Notes under the pieces: generated by a model
What the model was told of the DNA's origin: nothing
Database searches by the model: none
What the model saw: the letters and a program-made list of their open reading frames with translations, nothing else
Translations under genes and position numbers: made by a program
Shown here: positions 17,474 to 26,892 of the stretch, piece by piece
How the letters are laid out: every line of letters starts with the position of its first letter
Position numbering within the stretch: the first letter of the stretch is position 1
From: an uncultured Planococcus sp.
GTDB lineage: Bacteria > Bacillota > Bacilli > Bacillales_A > Planococcaceae
Assembly (NCBI GenBank): GCA_947502505.1
Contig: CANNAE010000001.1
Span: 487,265-551,264, forward strand
DNA: 64,000 nucleotides
Reading direction: 5' to 3'

Positions 17474-17712
17474 CAGAGTGTGGAAAAAGTCTATAATCTA
17501 CTATAAATAAAAAGAGTGTGACACTACTCCACGATTAAAAATCAAAGCATTATCTAAGTATTTGGAGAAGCGTTTGCTCGACTCCTGTGGGATTAGCGGG
17601 TTTGAGAGACCCCGCAGACCGCGATAGCGGGTGAGGAGGCTCGATGCCCGCCCCACGGAAAGCGAGCGATAAGCTTCGAAAAATACGACTTCCTACCTTT
17701 CTCGACAGCCTG
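17474..17712 (-). mobile_element. terminator-flanked repeat element, copy 1 (short form, 239 bp)
   Basis: This non-coding repeat occurs four times in the window. Copy 1 is inverted relative to the others: on the minus strand it begins CAGGCTGTCGAGAAAG (17712) and ends CCACACTCTG (17474). Internally it has a large imperfect fold pairing GCTCGCTTTCCGTGGG with CCCACAGGAGTCGAGC. It lies between convergent dapL and an MFS gene and is bracketed by two copies of one terminator hairpin. No ORF with a ribosome-binding site is present. Together with the flanking terminators it accounts for the 320-base gap. Confidence 0.88.
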
Positions 17713-17747
17713 AAAAAGCGAGATGCCATTGCGGCATCTCGCTTTTT
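17713..17747. terminator. terminator copy B (right flank of repeat element 1), serves the minus-strand MFS gene
   Basis: A5, perfect stem GCGAGATGCC / GGCATCTCGC, T5. Duplicate of 17438-17473. Confidence 0.9.
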
Positions 17748-17759
17748 GTTTGGGCTGAT

Positions 17760-18953
17760 TTAGTTGCTGCGGCTTTCCTGCAGCAATTCTTTCTTTTGGC
17801 TCGACCAGCTCCAGGCGATAAAGAAGCACACGAGCAGGATGAACGTCCCGGTGATATAGGGGAAACTCATATCGATATCGAAAAGGATACCGGCGAGTGC
17901 CGGCCCGATCATATTGCCAAGGCTCATATACGCATTGTTCATCCCGGCAGCAAAGCCTTGGGCGTCTCCTGCAAGTTTAGAGATGAGCGTATTGATCGCT
18001 GGGCGCAGGAGGGAGGCGGCTGTGAAAAAGACCGCGGCCACGAACAAAATCGTCCAGAACGTGTTAACGAATAGAATGCCGATCATCGCAGCGGCAGAAA
18101 TGAGCAGGTTGACGAGAATGACGCGCATCTCCCCGAAACGCTTGAACAGGCTGTCGATGACGAAGGTTTGGACGATAACGCCAACGAAACCGCCGACAGT
18201 GATGACGACCGAGATTTCCTTCGGCGTGAACTGGAATTGTTTATCGACATATAAGGCGATGGTCGATTGGAAATTCGACAGGCCGAACGCGAAGATGAAC
18301 ATGACCACCAGCATGACAAAATACGGCGTATAGACAGAGCGTTTCATCTGCTGGTATAAATTTTCACGTTTATAGCCCACTGCCTGAACGGCCGGTTTGA
18401 CATTCGGCAAGGCGAAGAACGATAGCAAAGCGGCCAATAAAGCAACGGAGGTCGCGACATAGAACGGAAATTGCAGGCTGACTTCGGATAAAAATCCGCC
18501 AATGCCCGGCCCGATCATGAAACCGAGGGACATCGAAGCCCCGAGCAATCCCATGCCCTTGCCCCGCTCTTCGTAAGTGGTAATATCGGCGACAAATGCC
18601 ATCATCGGGGGAATCAGGAATGCCCCGCCGACACCGCTGAAGAAACGGGCGAGGTAGAGGACCCATAATTCAGTTGCCATGCCGAATAACAGCTGCGACA
18701 AACCAAAGACGACCAAGCCGAAAATGATCAAATTCTTGCGCCCGTATTTATCTGATAGTTCTCCTGAAATCGGTGAAAAGAGAAATTGTGCAAAAGCGAA
18801 AGTGGCGATCAAGGTGCCAAGCGCCTGGCCTGCAACACCGAATGTTTCCAGGTATGCGGGCATGATCGGGATGATGAGGCCGATTCCGCTCATGGCGATG
18901 AACATATTGAACATGAGAATGTATAAGGCGAATTTAGTTGATTTGACGGCCAT
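17760..18953 (-). CDS. MFS multidrug efflux transporter, 12-TM DHA1 (NorA/Bmr-like)
   Basis: 397 aa with about 12 hydrophobic segments. Motif A GELSDKYGRKNLI (residues about 63-75) and motif C-like GFMIGPGIGGFL near 132-143 place it with proton-coupled drug exporters such as NorA, Bmr and Blt. The minus-strand start is preceded by GAGAAGG. It lies downstream of potD but after that operon's terminator, so it is probably transcribed separately. Substrate unknown. Confidence 0.87.
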   Translation of the reverse strand: MAVKSTKFALYILMFNMFIAMSGIGLIIPIMPAYLETFGVAGQALGTLIATFAFAQFLFSPISGELSDKYGRKNLIIFGLVVFGLSQLLFGMATELWVLYLARFFSGVGGAFLIPPMMAFVADITTYEERGKGMGLLGASMSLGFMIGPGIGGFLSEVSLQFPFYVATSVALLAALLSFFALPNVKPAVQAVGYKRENLYQQMKRSVYTPYFVMLVVMFIFAFGLSNFQSTIALYVDKQFQFTPKEISVVITVGGFVGVIVQTFVIDSLFKRFGEMRVILVNLLISAAAMIGILFVNTFWTILFVAAVFFTAASLLRPAINTLISKLAGDAQGFAAGMNNAYMSLGNMIGPALAGILFDIDMSFPYITGTFILLVCFFIAWSWSSQKKELLQESRSN

Positions 18954-19032
18954 GAGCCTAACCTTCTCTCGTTTTTATTTCGTGTGGCTAAATTTTGGTG
19001 TTATGAACTTATATACTATACCTTATTTAAAC

Positions 19033-19063
19033 AGAAAAAAACAGGCAGAAGTTCTGCCTGTCA
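19033..19063 (-). terminator. terminator of the potABCD operon
   Basis: Stem CAGGCAGAA / TTCTGCCTG read on the minus strand, then T7. The potD TGA stop lies at the upstream edge of the hairpin. Confidence 0.85.
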
Positions 19064-20137
19064 TTTTTCCATATCCATTTTGAATTCCAAAAACAATTCG
19101 TTATAGACGCCGAGCATTTCCAGCCCGAGGTTTTCGTAGACCTCAAGGCGGTCGCGCATCTGCTCTGTCGGATAGAAGCGCTCGTCTCCAGTCACTTCAG
19201 GGTCCATCAACTCGAGTGCCGCAGCATTGGGGGAAGAATAGCCGACATAATCTGCATTTTGTGCAGCCACTTCCGCATCAAGCATGAAGTTGATGAATTG
19301 ATGTGCGCCGTCTACATTGCCTGCCGTCGACGGAATGATCATATTATCGAACCAAAGATTGGAGCCTTCTTCAGGGACGGCGTAGTCGATGTCTTCATTG
19401 ATCCACATCATATCCGCCGCTTGCCCGGACCAAGTGACGGCAACCGCCGCTTCCTCGCGGCGCATCATCTCGACGATTTCATCGCCGATGATCGCCTTGA
19501 CATTGGGCCCGAGCGTTTTCAATTTGTCAGTGGCCTCGCGCAATTCACCAAGATCGGTCGAGTTCAATGAATAGCCCAGGCTGTTCAAGCCCATCCCGAT
19601 GACTTCGCGCGCGCTGTCGACCAGGATGACTTCCTGTTCGAGTGTCGGATTCCATAGGTCATCCCAGTTCTCGAAAGTCTGTCCTTCAAGAAGTGTCGGG
19701 TTGTAGGCGATGCCGACGGTGCCCCAGAAATAGGGGATGGAATATTCATTGCCGGGATCGAACGGCAGATCCAGGAAATAGGGATCGATATTATCAAGGT
19801 TTGGGAGCTTGCTGTGATCGATCGGCAGCAGTAAGTCGTTTTCTTTCATTTTTTCAATCGCGTATTCCGATGGCATGGCGACATCATAAGACGTGCCGCC
19901 TTGTTCGACTTTCGTCATCATCGATTCATTTGAATCAAATGTTTCGTAGATAACTTGAATGCCGGTTTCTTCCTCGAATTGATCGATCAGCTCCGGGTCG
20001 ATGTATTCGCCCCAGTTATAGACCGAGATCGAACCGCTGCCGCTGGTGGCTGAACTGCTTTCGAGCAGATGGACGGCATAAAACAGGACAGCGGAAATGA
20101 TGACTATGGCTGCACTTGCTCTGATGATGCCTTTCAT
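19061..20137 (-). CDS. potD: spermidine/putrescine ABC transporter substrate-binding protein PotD
   Basis: 358 aa periplasmic-binding-type fold. After an N-terminal hydrophobic segment (residues 7-25) comes SISVYNWGEYIDPELIDQFEEETG, the PotD signature, with polyamine-contacting acidic and aromatic residues later (SEYAIEKM; YFWGTVGIAYNPT). There is no lipobox Cys, so it is probably held by an uncleaved N-terminal anchor rather than lipidated. Its start overlaps the potC stop by four bases (ATGA). Last gene of the polyamine uptake operon. Confidence 0.93.
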   Translation of the reverse strand: MKGIIRASAAIVIISAVLFYAVHLLESSSATSGSGSISVYNWGEYIDPELIDQFEEETGIQVIYETFDSNESMMTKVEQGGTSYDVAMPSEYAIEKMKENDLLLPIDHSKLPNLDNIDPYFLDLPFDPGNEYSIPYFWGTVGIAYNPTLLEGQTFENWDDLWNPTLEQEVILVDSAREVIGMGLNSLGYSLNSTDLGELREATDKLKTLGPNVKAIIGDEIVEMMRREEAAVAVTWSGQAADMMWINEDIDYAVPEEGSNLWFDNMIIPSTAGNVDGAHQFINFMLDAEVAAQNADYVGYSSPNAAALELMDPEVTGDERFYPTEQMRDRLEVYENLGLEMLGVYNELFLEFKMDMEK

Positions 20138-20940
20138 GGGCGTGTCCCTCCTGTTCCAGCGTTCGCAGCGGAGCGCTGATTAAAGAAATAATACCCGAGG
20201 ACGAGGCCGAGCGTGACAACGAAAATCAAAGCGGATAGGGCATTGATGGTCAGCGTAATGCCGGCACGCGCCATCGAATAGATCTCGACGGACAATGTCG
20301 CAAAGCCATTGCCGGTAACAAAGAACGTGACGGCGAAATCATCGAGTGAATACGTCAGCGCCAGGAAAAAACCGGCAAATATGCCAGGCTTGATGTAAGG
20401 GATGATGACGCGCGTCAAAATATCGCGCGGCGATGCCCCGAGGTCTGTCGCGGCATCGATCAAACTCGAACTCATTTCCTGCAGCTTCGGCAATACCATA
20501 ATGACGACAATCGGAATGCTGAAAGCGATATGGGAGACCAAGACGGACGCAAATCCCAGCTTGACGCCGACCATCGTGAAGAGGATCAGAAACGATGCCC
20601 CGATGATGACGTCCGGGCTAACGATCAGCACAGTGTTCAAGGACAATACGGCATTGCGCATTTTCCGGTTGCGCAAAAAAATGATGCCGATGGCGCCGAG
20701 TACGCCGATCGCTGTTGAGATGAGCGCGGATAATAATGCCACGATGACTGTGTTCAATACGATGATGAGCAAGCGCGTATCGTTAAAGACCGCTGCATAA
20801 TGCTCCCAGGTGAAGTCTTCAAAGCCTGTCATCGTCCCGCCGCTATTGAATGAATAAAAGATCAAATAGAAAATCGGGGCATAGAGAATGAAAAAGACCA
20901 ATGCCAAATAGATTTTAGCGAGTTTACTTAGCTTTGCCAT
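20134..20940 (-). CDS. potC: spermidine/putrescine ABC transporter permease PotC
   Basis: 268 aa with six predicted membrane helices and the BPD-transporter EAA loop (AATDLGASPRDILTRVIIP, near residues 165-183) that docks onto the PotA ATPase. It forms the inner-membrane channel with PotB. It overlaps potB by 17 bases upstream and potD by 4 bases downstream, which indicates tight translational coupling. Confidence 0.93.
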   Translation of the reverse strand: MAKLSKLAKIYLALVFFILYAPIFYLIFYSFNSGGTMTGFEDFTWEHYAAVFNDTRLLIIVLNTVIVALLSALISTAIGVLGAIGIIFLRNRKMRNAVLSLNTVLIVSPDVIIGASFLILFTMVGVKLGFASVLVSHIAFSIPIVVIMVLPKLQEMSSSLIDAATDLGASPRDILTRVIIPYIKPGIFAGFFLALTYSLDDFAVTFFVTGNGFATLSVEIYSMARAGITLTINALSALIFVVTLGLVLGYYFFNQRSAANAGTGGTRP

Positions 20941-21748
20941 TCAAAGCCCCTCCTTTCTCTTTCGGGCCTGTAAGCAGCATGATAATGATCATGAACAGGA
21001 TCAAGAACACGGCAATCGTTGACCCCATGCCCCAGTTTTGAGTCACCAGGAATTGCTGTTCGATGGCTGTGCCGAGCGTGATCACTTTATTGCCTGCAAT
21101 CAGCCGCGTAATGACGAACAAGGACAAGGCCGGGATAAAGACCGCTTGAACGCCGGATTTCACGCCGTTGATCGCCAGCGGGAAAATGACCCGGCGGAAT
21201 GTGGTCCATTGGGAAGCCCCGAGGTCGCGCGATGCATCGATGAGCGCTGGATTGATTTTATCGAGCGAGTTGAAGATCGGCAGCACCATAAATGGGATGA
21301 AAATATAAACGGCGACAAAGATAAAGCTGAAATCGGTAAAGAGGATCTGCAGCGGCCCTGCGCCGAAAAATTGGATCAATTGATTGGCGGGACCATACAG
21401 CCCGAAAATGCCGATGAAGGCATAAGCTTTCAGCAAAAGGTTGATCCACGAAGGAATGATGATCAACAAGAGCCATAATTGCTTATGCTTGGTTTTTGTC
21501 AGCCAGTACGCTGTCGGGTAAGCGATCAATACCGAGATCAAGGTGATGAGAAACGCATACCAGAACGAACTGAGCGTCATGCGGAAATACGTCGATGAGA
21601 AAAAGTTCGCGTAGTTTTCCAAAGTGAAATCGCCGGCCAAATCCAGAAATGAAAAATAGACGACGAGCGCAATCGGCGCAATGACAAATAACACAATCCA
21701 TATATAATAAGGGGCCAAATACCATGGGCGTGATGAGCGATTAGTCAT
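20924..21748 (-). CDS. potB: spermidine/putrescine ABC transporter permease PotB
   Basis: 274 aa from the internal ATG at 21748 ([15 protein letters not shown]), preceded by GGAG eight bases away; an 11-residue longer reading lies inside potA. Six membrane helices and an EAA loop ([19 protein letters not shown]). Partner of PotC. The start overlaps the end of potA by 8 bases. Confidence 0.92.
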   Translation of the reverse strand: MTNRSSRPWYLAPYYIWIVLFVIAPIALVVYFSFLDLAGDFTLENYANFFSSTYFRMTLSSFWYAFLITLISVLIAYPTAYWLTKTKHKQLWLLLIIIPSWINLLLKAYAFIGIFGLYGPANQLIQFFGAGPLQILFTDFSFIFVAVYIFIPFMVLPIFNSLDKINPALIDASRDLGASQWTTFRRVIFPLAINGVKSGVQAVFIPALSLFVITRLIAGNKVITLGTAIEQQFLVTQNWGMGSTIAVFLILFMIIIMLLTGPKEKGGALNGKAK

Positions 21749-22844
21749 TAGCAACGGCTCCGTATGACTCAAGCCTTGCATCGAATGCTTCTTCGGATTC
21801 GTTCAAGCGCATGACATGGATCGCTTCCGGATCGAAATCAAGGCCGATTTGGGAGCCGACGTCGACGCGTTTGGTCGAATGCACGAGCCATTCGTTGCCT
21901 GTTTCATCGTATGTCGATATTTCAAAATGGACGCCGCGGAACAATTGGCTGTCGACATGGACGGCCATCTTTCCGGTTTCAGGGCTGGTGATTTCCAAGT
22001 CTTCCGGGCGGATGACAATTTCGACTTGCTCGTTCGGGGACAAGCCCTGGTCGACGCATTCGAATTCCTTATTCGCGAAACGTACACGGTAATCCGCGAC
22101 CATGATTCCTTCGGCTATATTCGACTCCCCGATGAAATCAGCGACAAAGCGGTTGATCGGCTCATCGTAAATATCCATCGGCGTGCCGCTTTGCTGGATT
22201 TCCCCGGCATTCATAACGAAGATTTCATCGGACATCGCAAGCGCCTCTTCCTGGTCATGCGTTACAAAAACGAAAGTCTTGCCGAGGCGCTGCTGGAGCT
22301 CGCGCAATTCATATTGCATTTCAGTCCGCAGTTTCAAGTCGAGCGCGGATAGCGGTTCATCCAGCAGAATCACTTCCGGGTCATTGATGATTGCCCGTGC
22401 GATAGCCACGCGCTGGCGCTGGCCGCCGGACATTTCGTGGATTTCACGTTTTTCATAACCGCTTAAATTAACGAATGCCAACGCTTCTTTGACACGGCGT
22501 TCCACTTCAGCTTTCTTGATTTTCTGGATGCGCAAACCGAACGCCACATTTTCAAAGACATTTAAATGAGGGAACAGCGCATAATCCTGAAACACGGTAT
22601 TCACTTGCCGTTCGTTTGCCGGGATCTTATTGACTTTCTTGCCTTTGATGTAAATATCGCCGCTCGTCGGCTGGTTGAATCCGGCTATCAAACGCAGGAT
22701 GGTCGTTTTGCCGCAGCCGGAAGGGCCGAGCAAGGTATAGAATTTCCCTTTTTCCATTTCAAAGCTGATATTGTTCAATACATTGCCCGCTCCTTCAAAA
22801 GATTGGACCACGTTATCAAAGCGGATAATCGCTTGTTCCGTCAT
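21741..22844 (-). CDS. potA: spermidine/putrescine ABC transporter ATP-binding protein PotA
   Basis: 367 aa. Walker [10 protein letters not shown] (residues about 39-47), Q-loop [12 protein letters not shown] signature [14 protein letters not shown] (about 135-148) and Walker [13 protein letters not shown] (about 154-165), then a C-terminal TOBE/OB regulatory domain ([11 protein letters not shown]). It energises polyamine import. Start ATG follows CAGGAGGT and lies 15 bases after the regulator gene, so both are on one transcript. Confidence 0.94.
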   Translation of the reverse strand: MTEQAIIRFDNVVQSFEGAGNVLNNISFEMEKGKFYTLLGPSGCGKTTILRLIAGFNQPTSGDIYIKGKKVNKIPANERQVNTVFQDYALFPHLNVFENVAFGLRIQKIKKAEVERRVKEALAFVNLSGYEKREIHEMSGGQRQRVAIARAIINDPEVILLDEPLSALDLKLRTEMQYELRELQQRLGKTFVFVTHDQEEALAMSDEIFVMNAGEIQQSGTPMDIYDEPINRFVADFIGESNIAEGIMVADYRVRFANKEFECVDQGLSPNEQVEIVIRPEDLEITSPETGKMAVHVDSQLFRGVHFEISTYDETGNEWLVHSTKRVDVGSQIGLDFDPEAIHVMRLNESEEAFDARLESYGAVAND

Positions 22845-22859
22845 AATATACCTCCTGGA

Positions 22860-23399
22860 TTATAAATAAGATTTCGTCGCAACGATGATCATTTCTGCAC
22901 GTGCCGACGAGTGGTTCGCTAATCGGTGTTCATGGTCTGCGCTATAGTAAATGGAATCGCCGGCTTGTGCGGTATAAGAGCGGCTGCCGATATCGAGGCG
23001 GACTTCGCCTTGCAGGACATAGACGAAAGTTTCGGAGGCTGAGGGCTCAAAGGTTTTAAATTTTCCCGATGGTTCCAAGGTCAGATACACCGGTTCCATC
23101 TCCTTTTTATTGGATGTCGGGACGAGCCAATCGATTTCATAGCGCGCTTCACGGTCGATATGGACCGTATGATCTTCTTCCTTAAAGACGAGCTTGGCCT
23201 CTTCGGCATCTGTAAAAAACTCTTTTGGCGTTGTTCCAAGCACTTCAAGAAGGGAAAACAGCGTTTCGATGGAAGGGGAGTTCATATCGCGTTCGAGCTG
23301 CGAGATAAAGCCCTTGCTCAAATCTGTCCGTGAGCCCAGCTCTTCTTGGGTCAAGCCATTTGTCAGCCGCAAATTCTTGATTTTTTTGCCGATTTGCAT
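22860..23399 (-). CDS. XRE-cupin transcriptional regulator of the polyamine operon (PuuR-like)
   Basis: 179 aa. N-terminal XRE helix-turn-helix (KIKNLRLTNGLTQEELGSRTDLSKGFISQLE, residues 6-36) and a C-terminal cupin (residues about 105-175: SETFVYVLQGEVRLDIG; DSIYYSADHEHRLAN). This architecture is common to regulators that sense small metabolites. Directly upstream of potABCD on the same strand, it probably controls the operon and itself. Two spaced direct repeats just downstream of its promoter are the likely binding site. Ribosome-binding site GAGGAG. Confidence 0.88.
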   Translation of the reverse strand: MQIGKKIKNLRLTNGLTQEELGSRTDLSKGFISQLERDMNSPSIETLFSLLEVLGTTPKEFFTDAEEAKLVFKEEDHTVHIDREARYEIDWLVPTSNKKEMEPVYLTLEPSGKFKTFEPSASETFVYVLQGEVRLDIGSRSYTAQAGDSIYYSADHEHRLANHSSARAEMIIVATKSYL

Positions 23400-23508
23400 A
23401 AAGTCTCCTCGATTCTTTAGTAGTGGTACAATGTAAAGTGGGAGTAAAAGGCCATCTAAGCCTTCTCAAGCAATGATATATAGGCGAATTGAATAGATGA
23501 ATCAAAGT

Positions 23509-23547
23509 TAGTTTAGTTAAAATATACTTTTAGTTTAGTTAAAGTAT
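23509..23547. promoter_or_regulatory. paired direct repeats, candidate operator for the XRE-cupin regulator
   Basis: TAGTTTAGTTAAAATAT (23509-23525) and TAGTTTAGTTAAAGTAT (23531-23547) match at 16 of 17 bases and start 22 bp apart, about two helical turns. They lie just downstream of the minus-strand -10, where a bound repressor would block transcription. Confidence 0.6.
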
Positions 23548-23553
23548 TTATTC

Positions 23554-23581
23554 ATTATACAAAACTGTCACTAGAATTCAA
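23554..23581 (-). promoter_or_regulatory. sigma-A promoter of the regulator-potABCD operon
   Basis: On the minus strand: -35 TTGAAT (23581-23576), 16-bp spacer, consensus -10 TATAAT (23559-23554). The gap 23400-23593 otherwise holds the long leader and the direct repeats. Confidence 0.75.
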
Positions 23582-23593
23582 GGGGAAAAAACT

Positions 23594-23710
23594 TTGCAAA
23601 ATGAATCCGAATCTATTGCAATCAGCCAAGGCAATTACTATTATAGAGAAAGTGCAAAAGCCAAAAAGTCGACAAAGACTGATATAGAAGTTTTCGATTA
23701 TGCAAATTAA
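23594..23710 (+). CDS. small hypothetical protein (38 aa)
   Basis: A TTG start eight bases after AGGGG opens a 38-codon frame beginning MQNESESIAISQGNYYYRES, followed by a Lys-rich AKAKKSTKTD stretch and ending FDYAN. The composition looks protein-like rather than random, and it lies between two oppositely oriented units. I do not recognise a family. A TTGCAA-17-TATTAT promoter-like sequence falls inside it (23616-23644) and could instead serve the next gene, so the ORF is plausible but unproven. Confidence 0.45.
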   Translation: MQNESESIAISQGNYYYRESAKAKKSTKTDIEVFDYAN

Positions 23711-23757
23711 CAGATGAAAGGGACATAAAAGTCCAACCAACTACGGGAGTGATCAAC

Positions 23758-24054
23758 TTGAACGGAAAGATGAATTTTTTCCTAGACCCAAAAAACCGGG
23801 TAGCGCAAAAACCATCCATCATGAATTATAAACAAGAAGAAAAAGGGCTCTACTTGCTAGCAGACAAAAAGTTCATCAACTGGATGGACGTCCATACGTT
23901 CTGCCACACGTGCATGGACCCATTGACTTTCGACAACGAATTCGACGCAAGCTATTGCGCAAGCTGCAATGAGTGGCGCGAAGAGCGCTGCAGCGACATC
24001 AGCTGTGAATACTGCGAGAATCGTCCAGCACGTCCACTCGATCCCCGCAAATAA
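23758..24054 (+). CDS. Cys-rich zinc-ribbon-like hypothetical protein
   Basis: 98 aa from TTG 23758, chosen because GGGAGTGA lies five bases upstream; GTG 23749 and ATG 23770 are alternatives. The C-terminal half carries seven Cys as CHTC, CASC and C-x4-CEYC (residues about 43-89), which looks like one or two structural zinc sites. The stop codon sits in the loop of its own terminator. I do not recognise the family. Role unknown. Confidence 0.7.
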   Translation: MNGKMNFFLDPKNRVAQKPSIMNYKQEEKGLYLLADKKFINWMDVHTFCHTCMDPLTFDNEFDASYCASCNEWREERCSDISCEYCENRPARPLDPRK

Positions 24055-24068
24055 GCGGGGGTTTTTTT
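24043..24068 (+). terminator. terminator of the Cys-rich gene
   Basis: Stem CCCCGC / GCGGGG with loop AAATAA, which contains the gene's TAA stop, followed by G and T7. Confidence 0.85.
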
Positions 24069-24123
24069 ATGGGCAAAAGAAGGATATGATGAATAAGAAC
24101 AAACAAGAAGATGGGGGATAGAC

Positions 24124-24783
24124 ATGAAAAAGGAATTCGTGGTAATAGGCTTAGGGCGTTTTGGCGGAAGCATTGTCCGTGAACTGATCGAACAAGGCGC
24201 AGATGTAATGGCCATCGATAAGGACCATGAGCGGGTGGATGAATTCGCCTCGATTGCCACACAAGCTGTCGTTGCCGATACAACCGACGAATCAGTATTG
24301 AAATCCCTCGGGGTCCGGAATTTTGAACAGGTCATCGTCGCAATCGGCGAAAACATCCAAGCAAGTATCCTGACCACGCTTATGCTGAAAGAAATCGGCG
24401 TGAAAAAAATCACGGTGAAAGCCCAAAATGATTATCACGCCAAAGTGCTGCATAAGATCGGGGCGGACAAAGTCGTACACCCAGAGCGTGATATGGGCAT
24501 CCGGATCGCCCACAATATCCTGTCGAATAATGTGCTCGATTATTTGGAGCTGTCCGATGAACATTCGATCATGGAGATCAAAGCCAATGAAAAACTCGCC
24601 GGTTATACTTTGATTGAATTGGATATCCGCGCCAAGTACGGGATCAACATCGTGGCCATCAAAAGAGGGGACGATATCATTGTATCGCCGCAGGCAGATA
24701 TGGAAATCGAACGGGCTGATATCCTGATCATCATCGGGTCCGATGCGGACATTAACCGTTTCGAGAAGAAGGTCATGAACTAA
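24124..24783 (+). CDS. ktrC: potassium channel regulatory RCK subunit KtrC
   Basis: 219 aa. RCK_N Rossmann fold starting FVVIGLGRFGGSIVREL (residues 5-21) with the acidic ribose-binding MAIDKD, and an RCK_C domain from about residue 135 (MEIKANEKLAGYTLIELDIR) that in the family binds c-di-AMP. It forms an octameric cytosolic ring gating KtrB/KtrD-type K+ channels according to ATP/ADP. The cognate membrane subunit is probably the gene at 7212. Position before rnjA-rpoY matches B. subtilis ktrC. Confidence 0.92.
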   Translation: MKKEFVVIGLGRFGGSIVRELIEQGADVMAIDKDHERVDEFASIATQAVVADTTDESVLKSLGVRNFEQVIVAIGENIQASILTTLMLKEIGVKKITVKAQNDYHAKVLHKIGADKVVHPERDMGIRIAHNILSNNVLDYLELSDEHSIMEIKANEKLAGYTLIELDIRAKYGINIVAIKRGDDIIVSPQADMEIERADILIIIGSDADINRFEKKVMN

Positions 24784-24789
24784 ATAAGG

Positions 24790-24826
24790 CAAAAAAAAAA
24801 GAAGCCGCTGAGGGCTTCTTTTTTTA
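24790..24826. terminator. bidirectional terminator between ktrC and rnjA
   Basis: A10 tract, stem AAGAAGCC / GGCTTCTT, T-tract. Shared by convergent genes. Confidence 0.88.
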
Positions 24827-26491
24827 TACTTCCATGATGACTGGGAGAATCATTGGGCGGCGTTTTGTTTTTTCGTAAAGATACGGCCCGAGGACATCTG
24901 AAATTTCGGTTTTCAGTTCAGCCCAATCGGTATTCTTGCTGTGGATTTTTTTGTTTAAGTGGCGGTTTAGCATTTGCTGCGCCTCATAAATCATCGTACC
25001 GGACTCGCGCATATAAACGAACCCACGTGAAATGAGGTCAGGCCCTGAAACCATGCGGCTCTTTTTCTTGTCGACACTGACGACAACGATAACGAGCCCT
25101 TCTTCGGATAGGACACGGCGGTCGCGAAGGACGATATTGCCGATGTCGCCGATTCCGCTGCCGTCGATGTAAACATCGCCGGAAGGAATGCGCCCTGCAA
25201 CAGAAGCTTCGTCTTGGCCAAGCGCCAATACATCGCCGTTTTCCATGATGAAGGTGTTTTCGCGCGGAACGTCACAGTCAACTGCAAGTTCTGCGTGTTG
25301 TGCCTGCATACGGTATTCGCCGTGGATCGGCATGAAATATTTTGGCTTGATCAAGCGCAGCATCAATTTGTTTTCTTCCTGCGAACCGTGTCCGGATGTG
25401 TGGATATCATTCAATGAACCATGGATGACATCAGCCCCCGCACGGAACAATAGGTTGATCGTGCGGTTGACGCTGCTCGTGTTGCCCGGGATCGGGGAAG
25501 ACGAGAAGACGACCGTATCATTCGGCTGGATCTGGATTTGGCGGTGCGTACCGTTAGCGATCCGTGACAATGCAGCCATCGGTTCGCCTTGTGAACCGGT
25601 ACATAGGATAACGACTTTATCAGCTGGCATGCGGTTCAAGGTTTGCGTATCGATAAATGCATCTTCCGGCGCCGTGATATAGCCTAGCTCGCGGCCAATG
25701 GTCATGGCATTGTCCATGCTGCGGCCGAAAACGGCGATTTTACGGCCTTGGCGTACAGCTTCATCGGTCACTTGCTGAAGGCGATAGATATTGGAAGCGA
25801 AAGTGGCGAAAATCAAGCGCCCTTCAACTTTCCTCATGATTTCTTTGATGGTTTCGCCGACTTTGCGTTCGGACATGGTGAAGTTCGGGATTTCAGCGTT
25901 GGTTGAGTCGGACAGCAGGCATAGAACGCCTTCGCTGCCGATTTGGGCCATTTTCAACAAGTTGGCAGGTTCGCCGACTGGCGTAAAGTCGAATTTGAAA
26001 TCGCCTGTATGGACGACGCTGCCAGGTGGTGTTTTGACGACCACACCGAATGAATCCGGGATACTATGGGTTGTGCGGAAGAAGCTGACCGAAGTTTTAC
26101 GGAATTTGATAACGTCTTCCTCTTCGATTTCGATCATTTTCGTCTGGCGCAGCAAGCCATGTTCTTCCAATTTTTTGCGCAATAAGCCAAGTGCCAGCTT
26201 ACCGCCATAGACCGGCATATTCACTTGCTTGAGCAGGTAAGGGATGCCGCCGATATGGTCTTCGTGGCCGTGCGTAACGAATAGGCCTTTGATTTTGTCT
26301 GCGTTCTTGACTAAGTAAGTGTAATCCGGAATGACATAATCGATTCCGAGCAAATCGTCTTCCGGGAATTTGATGCCGGCGTCAATGAGGATGATCTCAT
26401 CCTGGAATTGGACGCCATAAGTATTTTTGCCGATTTCGCCCAGTCCGCCGAGTGCGAAAACAGCTGTTTGGTCATTTTTTACAAATTTCAT
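24824..26491 (-). CDS. rnjA: ribonuclease J1
   Basis: 555 aa. Metallo-beta-lactamase/beta-CASP nuclease: [10 protein letters not shown] (HxHxDH metal motif near residues 73-82), [16 protein letters not shown] near 300 and PIHGEYR near 365, then the C-terminal domain. RNase J1 has 5'-3' exonuclease and endonuclease activity and matures 16S rRNA and mRNAs. Its ATG overlaps the rpoY stop by one base (TAATG). Length is normal for the family. Confidence 0.95.
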   Translation of the reverse strand: MKFVKNDQTAVFALGGLGEIGKNTYGVQFQDEIILIDAGIKFPEDDLLGIDYVIPDYTYLVKNADKIKGLFVTHGHEDHIGGIPYLLKQVNMPVYGGKLALGLLRKKLEEHGLLRQTKMIEIEEEDVIKFRKTSVSFFRTTHSIPDSFGVVVKTPPGSVVHTGDFKFDFTPVGEPANLLKMAQIGSEGVLCLLSDSTNAEIPNFTMSERKVGETIKEIMRKVEGRLIFATFASNIYRLQQVTDEAVRQGRKIAVFGRSMDNAMTIGRELGYITAPEDAFIDTQTLNRMPADKVVILCTGSQGEPMAALSRIANGTHRQIQIQPNDTVVFSSSPIPGNTSSVNRTINLLFRAGADVIHGSLNDIHTSGHGSQEENKLMLRLIKPKYFMPIHGEYRMQAQHAELAVDCDVPRENTFIMENGDVLALGQDEASVAGRIPSGDVYIDGSGIGDIGNIVLRDRRVLSEEGLVIVVVSVDKKKSRMVSGPDLISRGFVYMRESGTMIYEAQQMLNRHLNKKIHSKNTDWAELKTEISDVLGPYLYEKTKRRPMILPVIMEV

Positions 26492-26706
26492 TAGGCGTCG
26501 ATAGACTCCACTTGATAATCTTGGGAGGCTTGTTCATATTCGAGATGCTGGCCTTCCAATAGCTGGACAAGCTCGATGTTGAAGTTGCGGTCCTTCAAGT
26601 GGTGACGGACTTCCCGCTCGGTGGAAGCTTCTACATACAAACTTTTGGTGTTTTCACGAACTGGTACTTCAAAACGGTTTTCTTGGTAATATACTTTAAA
26701 AATCAT
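26491..26706 (-). CDS. rpoY: RNA polymerase epsilon subunit RpoY
   Basis: 71 aa from the ATG at 26706 ([20 protein letters not shown]), preceded by AAAAAGGAG; a longer GC-poor reading is rejected. Matches B. subtilis YkzG/RpoY, a small RNA polymerase-bound protein found in Firmicutes. Translation is coupled to rnjA through a one-base stop/start overlap, as in relatives. Confidence 0.93.
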   Translation of the reverse strand: MIFKVYYQENRFEVPVRENTKSLYVEASTEREVRHHLKDRNFNIELVQLLEGQHLEYEQASQDYQVESIDA

Positions 26707-26820
26707 ATTTTGCTCTCCTTTTTCCACGTTCAATATAAATGCACTTTCTTTATATTATCATGTCATTGTTTTAAAATAAAGAATAGCCCTCCTATTTATT
26801 AAGAAGGGCCGAAACAAACC

Positions 26821-26892
26821 TTATGCTATCTTCTTTTTATTCATAATGCCGTTGAGCTGTCTGAGTAGTCTGCGTTTCAAACGTTTCAGCAT
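26821..26892 (-). CDS. putative 23-aa basic peptide upstream of rpoY-rnjA
   Basis: Minus-strand ATG at 26892 with AAGGAG nine bases upstream opens a 23-codon frame starting MLKRLKRRLLRQLNG and ending in a Lys-rich tail. Ten of 23 residues are Lys or Arg, in an amphipathic pattern. A TTGTCA / TATACA promoter-like pair lies upstream and a GCCCTTCT / AGGAGGGC hairpin follows. It could be a leader peptide or an independent small protein. Not recognised. Confidence 0.45.
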   Translation of the reverse strand: MLKRLKRRLLRQLNGIMNKKKIA

